This document shows positions 53,346 to 64,000 of a DNA stretch of 64,000 nucleotides, piece after piece. The stretch lies in contig CM038466.1 of NCBI GenBank assembly GCA_021464415.1, positions 26,847,017-26,911,016 of the forward strand. Direction: 5' to 3'. The DNA comes from Lonicera japonica (Eukaryota; Streptophyta; Magnoliopsida; Dipsacales; Caprifoliaceae). The translations under genes and the position numbers were made by a program. The notes under the pieces are model-generated. The model did not search any database. It worked only from the letters and a program-made list of their open reading frames with translations, and was not told the origin of the DNA. Numbering within the stretch: position 1 is the stretch's first letter; each line of letters opens with the position of its first letter.

Positions 53346-54539
53346 CTTTGAAATTTTCATTGTTTTTTGCTCTTTAAATATTTTATTGTTTTAATTTAAT
53401 TAATTTTGATCAGATAATTGTTGATTGCGTCTTTGAAGAAGTTGGAGAGTTGCGCATTGCGCATGATACTCCCCTATCCCCATTTCTATTAATTAGCACA
53501 TTATTATACATATAAGCCATATCTTTGAGACAGAAACATCACAAAAAAGAACCCAAAAAAAAGTACACAAATTCTATAGTTGTTGGTATGGAAAATAATC
53601 GTACGGGCTAATAAAATAATGCTATTGGAAAATAGATATCCCAAAGTATGAAATTCCAAAACCTATGACCATATCATTTCTTTCACCAAAACTTAGGATG
53701 TGGATTAGCCAAAGCTTGACACATATATGAATACCACGAACATGTAACGTGTCATATGTATGTTGTCACACAATCATTTTGGATGCTTAATTTATTGAAT
53801 ACTAACCGAACAAATTTCCTTTTTTCTTTTTCTTTCTTTTTTTTTCCCACCATGTATGTCATATTAGGATAGCCAAAACTAATGTAAAGAATATCCGCAA
53901 GAACATTATCTTATGTATCCAAAAGTCGGGTGGTTAGGTTCGATGAAGACTCGGGTGGTTGGACATGATAAATGCGAAAAAAACACTAGATGTCATCGTT
54001 GCTAGAAGTTGATGCTTTCCCATCTACATTTAATTGTCCAAGGAGGGTGGTAGCATTTGGACTGGATCAATATTACGTACGTATCAATATGAACATATGC
54101 ATTATTTGAGTCTCGCAATAATCTTCTAATTTAGGACGTCCCATGAAGAAATACTTTGATATACTTAAATCCGGAGATAAGAATTTAAATAAATTGTATG
54201 GAAGAAAATGCCAAATATTTCTTCATAACAGGGAAGGCTAAACTGTTTTTAGCTGCACCATCTTGCGTTGGGCCGGTATAGGCCCATACAACTTATTTGA
54301 ATAGATGATGTACAATCCAAATCAAGCCCAACCCATCACTATTTTAATAATCCACTAACACAATTGTACAATTGAGGTACAATGGGTTGTGCAAGTTTAG
54401 TTATAGTCCTACATAGATTTACTAAATTAAAAATTGGCTTTTGATTTTAATTTTGATTTTGGGACATAGAATAGTGTAGAATTTATTAATTAATGTAGAA
54501 TTTATCATAATAAGAAGCACGTTTTCTTACACCATCAAT
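53346..54539. other. Intergenic, no gene seen
   Basis: AT-rich with a pyrimidine run at about 53818-53845. No open frame, inverted repeat or RNA gene that I can support. Confidence 0.35.
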
Positions 54540-54544
54540 TTGGT

Positions 54545-54615
54545 AGATCAAGTGGTAAAAGAATCTTTGTTTAGAATTAAAAGATTTTGAGTTCGATTTC
54601 TGGCACCCACCATTT
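54545..54615 (+). repeat. tRNA-like A and B boxes, probable SINE remnant
   Basis: GGTAGATCAAGTGGTAAAAG resembles an A box and GAGTTCGATTTCTGG, about 40 bp later, a B box. No poly(A) tail or target duplication was found, so it is probably a truncated SINE. Confidence 0.35.
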
Positions 54616-55472
54616 CTATCTCTACCCTCTTTTCCACAAGGGATAGGACCCCTCCTAGAATTTTAGGAACGTCATTAGTTGTTATGCCCCACCATGCGGA
54701 GATCAAAAAACACTAAATCAAACCAACTCCATTTATATGACAAGATAATTTTAAAAATAAAAATTACAATCTCCACAAAAGAATAATAACATAACATGCA
54801 GGAAAGAAAGTATCGTAACCGAATATATTATCAACTATAAAATATTCACTATACCACCAATCCAATCCACATATTCAACAAACCACTACACAGCCTCGTA
54901 CACTGATCATTCTTAGTAACATGTTAAGTACTACCCGCCTCACTTACAAAACATTGAAACTTTTCTCTAAGCTTACACGATGGGCTTATTATGCATCATG
55001 GCGAGTAAACTTAATCATGCACCAATCAATTTAACGACAATTAATGATGCCAAATAATATATACTAAATTCAATCAACGCAGCAAATTTAATAAAAATAT
55101 AACGAACAAAATAACAACGAATTACTCTAAAATTTTTAGATGCATGTTAAGAACAACCTCTTACCTTAAAATTGCATTATAATTCAAGAAGCCCACTTCT
55201 TAAACTCACCGCCTTCATTTTCTCACACGCCCACTCCATTTTTTTTTCTCTCAGTCTCTAATGTTTTTTATTCTCTCATGTCCATAATATAAATATAGGA
55301 AGACTCAATCTTGTTGCGCCTTATCGATAAATGCCACGTTAGTAATTTAACAATTATTAGGTGGCAAAATTACATATAACTTCTTAATTCAAGCAGCTTA
55401 CCACGAAGACACTCGGCAAATCGGAGAGAAAAAGCTTAATACTTGAGTTTTCTACTAATCAAAGCCCACATG

Positions 55473-55508
<36 letters not shown>

Positions 55509-57370
55509 AATCAATAAGTATATATATATGATTTTATCAATATGAAAATATGGAGTGCCACATTAATTAGTAGTAAAATATTTCATGTTCATTAGGCCCT
55601 CTTAAATAAATTTTATGTATAATAATATAATTTTTCTATGGTCATTATGGAAAAACATAGGCCAAGATTCACCACCCCCACCCGCCGCAGCTCAAATTTG
55701 GGGAATGTTGCAATTATAGTCTTGATGTTTTAATTTTTGCAATATCAATCATACTCATGTCCTCATAAAATCACCCAATGAGGGTTTGAACGGGAGATGT
55801 TTGTGTACAAAGCTTTACCATTTAAAACTTCCAATGGAAATGATTGAGCCCAAATATACTATGTATAAAGTTCAACACTCAATTCCTTGTCGGTGCATGT
55901 TAAATTGTTAAAATAAAAAAAAAACAAAGTGATTTGTGATCGATAGTTTTCAAGTCTTACGTATAGTGATTATCCACGTAGGATACAACTAAGCACGCCA
56001 CATCATAAATTATACCCAGCGCAGCTTATTCGGTCACTTTTTTGTAATTGAAAAAGAGGGAGGGTCAAGATTGCATGACTAAATGAACTTACAAGGTATA
56101 AATTGAAACACCAAGCTTAAATTGCAACTTACCCCAAACTTCAGGATCATTTATTTCAGTTCCCCAAAAAATTATTTACTTGTATTTTTTGGCCCCCCTC
56201 CGCTTAAAGATTTGCTACTGTACACATGCGCATCATATCTTTCTTTGAAGGAAAAAATAAGGACTAAAGTTATAATAATAATAGCGAACTTTAGTTTAAT
56301 TTTTTTTTTCCTTTACTACATTTTCCAAATGGTAAATTGAATCAAATCAATGGTAAATTTTGCCTTAGGGCCGGCCACACATATACAAAGGTGTGAATCT
56401 GAGTTGAATAATTGAAGGACAGAGGGGGGGGGGGGGTCTCCTTCCTAGCTATAACATGTGAACATGTGGGGATTCAATTTGTGTAAGCAAAAACTGCACT
56501 CACTAGAGTGCTATAGAGCCCACATGTAGTCCACTACTATTCCCCTTTCAAGGGCCAAAGCTGCCTCAGCAACTGTTAGCACAAATATATATGTCCTTCA
56601 AAATTGGGACCCAACGTTATTAGAGGCCACAAATGGAGACAATTGATGAATTTCTAGGGTTTCAGTTGATGTTTTGAACAGTGACGGGTAACATGATGCA
56701 CATGAGGGAGTTTGGGATGATTGTCCCCACACCCACCTCACTATGTTTTATTTAGATTTTGATGTTCAAGTTGGAGTAGTCTTTAATATACTCTCTCTTT
56801 GTACAAACTCTTTAAATAGTCGGTTGCGGTATTAGTGAAATGAAAAGGAAAACCTTCAACATAATAAATGTCGGTTACAGTCACCCACAACATCTTTTAT
56901 AAAAGGTTCATATAAATATTGAGTAAGTCTAGTATCTTTTTTATAAATAAATAAATTATACATATGTGATATGTTTACGATTTTAATATAGGTGATGTAA
57001 TATAGAAATATGAAAATAATATTACACGGTTTAGTGGTAATCGATTGATATTGTTTGCGCTAAACTCAAAGGAAAAATAATCTTGGGGGATAGAGCTTGG
57101 TGTTATTGAAATGTTTATTTTGGTACAAGCCAGTTTCTTTTAGGCTGAAATTTAGCAAATGGTCACAAAAAAAGGCACTTATAACTTGTCGGAGTAACTC
57201 GGAGACTCAAACCAAACCGATGACTAAGGGTTGGTGGGTTCAGTGTTTTTCCTTTTTGTGATGGATTAGTTCTAGTTCTGAAAATTAAAGTATGTTCACT
57301 TACTTTTTACTTTGTGCACATGCATCATATATATATATATACACATACGTGTTATTTAGAATCAAAACGA
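54616..57370. other. Intergenic, no gene seen
   Basis: Contains a TA microsatellite at about 55478-55506 and a run of 13 G at about 56425. Otherwise it is AT-rich DNA with only short open frames. No family signatures. Confidence 0.4.
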
Positions 57371-57377
57371 CAAATAC

Positions 57378-57450
57378 GTATTGGTTTAATGGTAAAATAT
57401 CTAACCTTTTGTAAGAGAAGTTTTAGTTCGAAAGTTATTTTTTTTATTTT
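57378..57450 (+). repeat. tRNA-like A and B boxes, probable SINE remnant
   Basis: TGGTTTAATGG matches the A-box consensus and AGTTCGAAAGT about 40 bp later is B-box-like, followed by a T-rich tract. Weak evidence; the borders are unknown. Confidence 0.3.
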
Positions 57451-57837
57451 TCTTTTCTTATAACAGAGGACCAATAGGCATCATGATTCATCAAAATATT
57501 TTGACTTTGGATTTTCACAATTGACATCTTGCCGAATGGAATTTGAATGGTTAATATCATTGTCAATCAAATTCAAGAGGTAGAATAATTTGAAGCTTGA
57601 TATATACTTTTAACAAAAGTCCTTTTATTCTTGAGAATGGATATCTAGAGTGGATAAAGTTTGGTGAAAATGGTGACCACTCACCTAGTAGTAATTATAA
57701 TTCAAACAATTTGAACAAAAAAGGTTCTTCCACTAACAAGCATATATATACGTACATATATGTGTATATATATATATCCATCCTACAACATCATATAATT
57801 AGAAGGGCGCTGTGAAAAAAAAAAAGGAGATGCAATT

Positions 57838-57893
57838 ATTAGAGCAAGTCATCAATCTCATTTTTGTTATTTTTAAATTGAGATGATTGCTCT
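57838..57893. repeat. Short hairpin
   Basis: TAGAGCAAGTCATCAATCTC and GAGATGATTGCTCTA form an imperfect stem around an AT-rich loop of about 20 bases. The TAGAGCA-type terminus recurs inverted at about 58268-58278 (TGCTCTAA), so this could be one end of a 440-bp MITE. Confidence 0.5.
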
Positions 57894-58299
57894 AGCAGGG
57901 AATTATTGCTTCGGCAATACTATCTCCAAGCATAGTTTTTCAAAATAAGTTATTTAAGATTTAAAACTTGAATAAAAAGAATGAACGCGTGGTTCGACTC
58001 ATGCGTAATTGTGAGACAATATTAACACAAAAAGCTATTATCAAAACGTGTGACCGATAATTAACTATAGCATTGTACTATTTTCACGATAATCATCCGC
58101 ACGTACAATCTTTAATCTTCCAATTGTTTGATATAGCTTGTTTAAATTATTGGCATCGACCTGATCGATCAGCCTTGGAATCAAATTTTCGTCCTCAACT
58201 ATTTCATATGAAAGGATACGGGTGCTTACGTACTTTACGGTTTTGCTTTTGCTGTTAACCATTGTAGATGCTCTAACATATATGCTGCTATCTACCAAA

Positions 58300-59137
58300 T
58301 TGATAGGAATAGTGATTTAATCATCTTGAGAAACCTACAAAAATGCAGCCTTCTCTACAAACAAATGGTACCACAATTCTATCATTTATGCATCTATCTG
58401 CCTACCTTTTACTGCAGAACAATAAAACCAGCCAGCCTATGAGCTAAGTGGCCATTAAGCAAAGGATTAGATTATTCAATAAAATTACTATTTTTGTATA
58501 TTAAAAAAAATCTTTTAACTTAAATCACTGTTAAATGACCCTTATTATATATACTAGGGTAAGCCCTTTCTTGTATATATTGGGTGCAACCATGTGACTG
58601 ACCTTATGATAAGGCCGCCTTTAAAAACAATCCAAAAAATATTACGGGTTAAATTATTACTTGTCCTAAAATCACCAGACACAAAATTCTGGGAGTAGTG
58701 ATGAACACCCTAGCTAATTAAAACATTGATGAACATAGGAAGGCTACATTAGTGGCTAGCTAAAAGTAGTTCTTGATCTGCGATCAATTATCTGAAAATA
58801 ATACATCTGAAATTGTATATAGATAAGGTTTGTATAATTTCGAAGACAACACGGTTCACATATTTACCCTCTGTGGGAGAAACAGAATTATATGTAAGAA
58901 TTTCACCAAAAAATAAGAAAGGAAGCGCCCCAAAAAGATGTATGACAAATATTTGATGAATGTTTAATTGGTCAATCAATATTTTTTTTCACCTGACTCA
59001 TAGTGATCATTTCTCAAAGAATGACTGGTTATCAAATGATTGAACAACCTGAAAAAATTTACTTACGATACTTAGTTGACATCCATAAAAAGTATCCAAA
59101 GAATTATGAGTTCAATGCGTCCTATTTGGTTTTAATA
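58300..59137. other. Intergenic, no gene seen
   Basis: AT-rich DNA upstream of the SINE. The last bases (from about 59122) are the left arm of a small foldback structure that the SINE interrupts. Confidence 0.35.
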
Positions 59138-59403
59138 GGACTCCTTGGGAGCGTGAGGAGAGGGGTTGGCCCAGTGGTAGGCAACCTCCACCCTTGCCTT
59201 GAGGTCAAGAGTTCGACTTATGGGGTGGGAGGGGAGGGTTTTTCTTTATTTGTAGAATTAAGGGAGAGACTTAGACCTCCCTTAATTTAATAAAAAAAAA
59301 AAAAAAAGGACTCCTTGGGAGCGTTGTTTCTATCTACTATTTTAAGGAGTCCTATTAGAAACAACACTTGTAAAAAGTCCTATTAAAACCAAAAAATATA
59401 GGT
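59122..59403. repeat. Small foldback structure split by the SINE
   Basis: Ignoring the SINE and one target copy, CCTATTTGGTTTTAATAGGA at the left pairs with TCCTATTAAAACCAAA at the right. Inner words GGACTCCTT/AAGGAGTCC and TTGTTTCTA/TAGAAACAA also pair, giving a hairpin of about 110 bp. It is probably an older MITE used as the SINE target. Confidence 0.55.
59138..59323 (+). mobile_element. tRNA-derived SINE with 16-bp target duplications
   Basis: The body (59154-59307) contains a perfect A-box match TGGCCCAGTGG (59167-59177) and a B-box-like AGTTCGACTTA (59210-59220), and ends in TTTAAT plus 15 A. It is flanked by GGACTCCTTGGGAGCG at 59138-59153 and 59308-59323, identical in both copies. 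Such features define a Pol III-transcribed element copied by LINE machinery. The identical duplications suggest a fairly recent insertion. Confidence 0.88.
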
Positions 59404-59410
59404 CTGCCTA

Positions 59411-60721
<1,311 letters not shown>

Positions 60722-61800
60722 TCTAGAGTTACGTAAATTTGGTCCCTAAAATTTAAATGGAGGGCTCAGATTATGACAGCTCACTAATCATTAGGGATAA
60801 ATTTGGACCATTCTCTCTCTAATACAGATGGGTCTCTTCTAGCTTTTCCAATTTCTTTCTCTGTCGTTGTAATTCACGGAATTTAAAAACAAGTCTGTTG
60901 ATGAACTCTGGCACAAACATGATGCATTTTAAGCTCAAATCTAAATCTTATATGTATTGCCAAAAGAGAATTGTTGAGATTCATAAAAATTATTTCAAAC
61001 CCACCAAAAGTTGAGACTTAAAATAGCATGGGTAGGAGTTTGATTGATGAACAATTATTGTTGTCTAATGAGATTTCTTGTTTTGATGTTTGCACATTAG
61101 GGTGTTTTTGGTTTCAGTCGGGATAAAAATTACAAGATCCAACTTCAAACTGAATTTGAAAATTCGGTTTTGGTTTCTAATCTTCCAAGCTTATAACCCA
61201 ACTTTTCGGTTTGATTTTTTTTGGTTTTCATATATATATATATATTATTTTTTTTCAAGAAAAAAAATTATATTGTCAAGCAACATTTATTTTGGTTAAA
61301 AAAATAATAATCATATGCTTACTCTTACTTATTTTGCACATGAAAAATATTAACTCTTACATTTATAAATATAACTTTAATATTCATGAAAGCTCAAAGA
61401 GTGGGGTTGTACTAATATTTGTAAATTTGAGGGACATAAAATTTTAATTACTTAAATAATATTTTTTTTTGAGTCATATATGTAATGATTCGATTCAGTT
61501 CGGTTTTTCATTGACACGCCAAACTCAAACTAAATATATTTGATTTCGATTGAGTTTCGATTTTTTTTATTTTAGTTTTTAACAGATTGATTCGATTTAG
61601 TACCGTTCAATTATTCAATTTTCGGATTCGTTATAACACTCTGGGCGAATCGTTGCCTTCTCTTCATTCTTTTTCCTTCTCAATGATTCTATGGGTCGGG
61701 TCCAGTAATGGGAGGATTGAGTTTTATCTCTAATAAAAAGATCGCTGTAATAATCTGACCCTCCATTTAAATATAAGGATCCAAATTTGTGCCACTCTAA
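60722..61800. mobile_element. TIR element, about 1.1 kb
   Basis: TCTAGAGTTACGTAAATTTG near 60722 and ATTTAAATGGAGGGCTCAGA (about 60751) match the reverse complement of 61743-61800 (TCTGACCCTCCATTTAAATA, ATCCAAATTTGTGCCACTC). Arms are about 60 bp. The interior includes a T-rich tract with repeated TTCGGTTT/GGTTTT words at 61090-61640. No transposase and no obvious target duplication. Confidence 0.6.
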
Positions 61801-63604
61801 ATTTTAAAGGAGCCCAATCAGAAGCCAGAACCTATCCTATACATTACTATTAGTACTATACACAAATCTTCTTACACCCTAAAAATATATTAGTTACTAA
61901 TTAATAAAAAATAAAGTGTTCCTAAAGATACGAAAAAAATAATCATAAAAATCGCTTTGGAGTGTTCGAAAATATTTTTAAAATGCTAATAACAATAATT
62001 ATATTTAATATTAGAAATTGTTTATTGGGCACGTATTTAATGCATGTACAGAATAACATTCTTAAATTATATAAGACATATAAATAGTATGTTAAAAATC
62101 AATATAGGAAAGGGTGATAATATTAGTACTTCACAAAAGTACTCTATTACTATAAAATCATTTTTAATGATATTTTATGTGGATCTTTTGGGACTCTTTT
62201 TTTGTCACTAAAAATGATGTTAGAATGTTCAAATATTTTTTGAATCTCCTTGGTCTTCTATGGAATCTTGTCAAAAAAGAAAAGATTCTTTCCGTGGAAA
62301 AAAATGGGTGAAGCTATTAATTAGAGTAACCCTCCCCTATTAATGGTCCCCGTTTAAGAGATTGGAGATGCTATTATTAGGGTTCTCCGTCATTTGCCGC
62401 CCTTGAGCCTTTCAATTATTCTTGGCTGGTTCGAATCCTGTCCACCTGTGTGAAAGGTGTGCAGCGATATTGTCTAAGATAGAATTCTTTGGTAGAAAAG
62501 AAAATACCTTATCAAGAAAGGATTCTTCATTCGAAAGTGATACACTTAAAATGAGTAATATGCGGCATTTATTGTCTTTTAAAGTTTGAAAATTGAATCC
62601 GGAAAACTTATTTGTTTTTCTTTCAAAATGTTAACTGAATAGTATTTTTGATTAATCATTCATATCAAATGTAATTACATAGAGTCAGACGTACATAGAA
62701 TTTTGTTGTCATACCTATATATATTATAAACTACATAATTCACTAACCAAAGAGACATGTCACCCTCATGAGCTACGAACAACACCATATGTATCATCAT
62801 CAAAAGGTGGACAAACCACTTTAATACAAGTTCAGAGAGAATGCCACTATGCTACAAGGCTATTGGCAACTGAATAGTGTTATTTGTTTGAAAATATCAC
62901 ATTTGAATTATAAATAAATATTATTTGGATAAATTTTTCCTTATTTTCAATAAAATAACTATATTTAAGGACAAATAAATTGTATACTCTACTTATTTAA
63001 AAATCAAGTGTAGCCTTCAGAAGGAACATAGTCTCAAAATTTATAATAGACAAAGTAAAAAATTAAATCTTAACTTATAAAAAAAAAAAGGTCAAACAAA
63101 TTTCAAACCTCTATAAAATCTGAATGAATCACCCCAAACTTTCAGAAGTTCAAACAAGCTAGAAACCCCTCATTAGATAAACTTATTTAATGCTATAATA
63201 GAGGAACCCAGTATTTATGAGTAATTAATTGCGGTTGTTCATTGGTACTTAAAAAACGACGCACCTTTTTTGGTCTTCCATTACTTTTTAAGACCTATCT
63301 TACTGCCACTTAATTGAATTAATCTAGTTACTTCTTTTCATTGCATCTTTTTGTTTTTAATGTTATTTAATCGTCCAAATATCATTTCTATTTCACCATG
63401 TCCCCTACCCATCTGTTCCATGCACTTTATGAGAATTTTGTACTTCCTTTCAAATTGATATAATGTATCAGTAATATCACCTTTGTCCACCATATGATAA
63501 AATAAATATTTGAATTATAAAACTCTTGTGTTCACCCAAAAAAAAATGAATTATACGTGAGAATAGTATTTTGTTTTCAGGCTAACGATATTTAATACAC
63601 GCAC
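61801..63604. other. Intergenic, no gene seen
   Basis: Contains one perfect B-box-like word (GGTTCGAATCC, near 62433) without a good A box, and otherwise AT-rich DNA with no coding signal. Confidence 0.4.
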
Positions 63605-64000
63605 CTTGGTTGGAGTTTTAGGAATGAACTCGGCAAATTATTTTTTTTAATTTTCTGGGGAAAATAATTTTTTTCATTTTTAGGGAAAATATAATTTTCT
63701 GGAAAAAAATATTTTTTTCACTTTCTGGGGAAAAAATAAATTTTTTAATTTTCTGGGAAAAAATATTTTTTTTCTTTTTCTCTGGGAATTTTTTTTTTTC
63801 ATTCTATAATTTTTTTCAGATTTTCTGGGAATTTTTTTTTTTTCATTTTCTGGAAAAAAAAAATAATTTTTTTCATAAAACAATTTTTGGACAAAAAAAA
63901 AGGATTCCTCAAATGGGGAATCCAAGATTCCCCCAATTTATAAGGGAATAGATTTTGGCAAAATGGGGAATTTAGGATTCCTAGGAATCCTAAATTCTAG
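63605..64000. mobile_element. PIF/Harbinger-like element with minisatellite, cut by the right edge
   Basis: Starts CTTGGTTGGAGTTTTAGGAA, which matches the inverted internal end of the 52.17-kb element. It continues as degenerate units of TTTTCTGGGGAAAATAAT to about 63900, then GGGGAATTTAGGATTCC-type sequence at the window end. It is a relative of the 52.2-kb element in opposite orientation. The open frame on the minus strand here is repeat-derived. Confidence 0.55.

Noticed and set aside
62390..62465. Possible tRNA gene at a perfect GGTTCGAATCC
   Set aside because: No matching A box or cloverleaf stems could be found at the right distance.
63680..63925. Lys/Phe-rich open frame near the right edge
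   Set aside because: It translates the degenerate TTTTCTGGGGAAAA minisatellite.

Overview
This window looks like nuclear DNA of a dicot plant, possibly an asterid; that placement is a weak inference from protein style. It is strongly AT-rich, with GT-AG spliced genes encoding chloroplast-targeted enzymes, an LTR/Copia element, many small TIR elements (MITEs, Mutator-like, hAT-like, PIF/Harbinger-like), a tRNA-derived SINE and a short insertion of plastid DNA. There is no operon structure and nothing prokaryotic.

Three real protein-coding genes are supported. (1) Positions 134-10189, minus strand: an organellar valine--tRNA ligase of the EMB2247 type. Twenty-one exons can be placed with consistent phase, covering about 724 residues; the 3' end runs off the left edge. 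(2) Positions 29496-30593, plus strand: an intronless, relatively GC-rich geranylgeranyl diphosphate synthase with both Asp-rich motifs and a plastid transit peptide. (3) Positions 46294-50374, minus strand: a complete six-exon plastid dehydroascorbate reductase (DHAR3 type, 276 aa). All three products are expected in plastids: translation, isoprenoid precursor supply and ascorbate recycling. As I recall, the Arabidopsis DHAR3 and EMB2247 loci are immediate neighbours (AT5G16710/AT5G16715). If so, the window shows an ancient gene pair spread about 36 kb apart by transposon insertion plus the GGPPS gene.

Layout: 0.1-10.2 kb ValRS, with MITEs in several introns. 10.2-29.3 kb is repeat-rich intergenic DNA, with nested TIR elements at 12.3-15.8 kb, a Pack-MULE-like element at 16.04-17.25 kb carrying a remorin-like first exon and an array of near-perfect palindromes, a TIR element with a mixed-orientation 31-bp array at 18.85-19.55 kb, and foldback/long-TIR elements at 25.3, 26.1 and 26.8-28.0 kb. 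29.4-30.8 kb is GGPPS. 32.0-33.0 kb is a Mutator-like element, and 33.7-34.1 kb an hAT-like one. 34.7-42.4 kb is a degenerate Copia element with both LTRs, a primer-binding site and a nested TIR element. 42.4-42.8 kb is a small Mutator-like element with a perfect 9-bp target duplication. 43.8-44.6 kb is a tandem array of about 130-bp units. 46.3-50.4 kb is DHAR. 50.5-64 kb is intergenic, with a PIF/Harbinger-like element containing a purine-rich minisatellite (a relative sits at the right edge), several Pol III-box remnants, a SINE with target duplications, and a plastid atpH fragment.

The best candidate for something unusual is the 16.04-17.25 kb element. It combines a captured coding exon, an internal palindrome array and a 9-bp target duplication, and it interrupts one copy of a tandem host repeat, so the empty site can be inferred. 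I found no convincing wholly new gene system. All coordinates and splice sites were read by eye.
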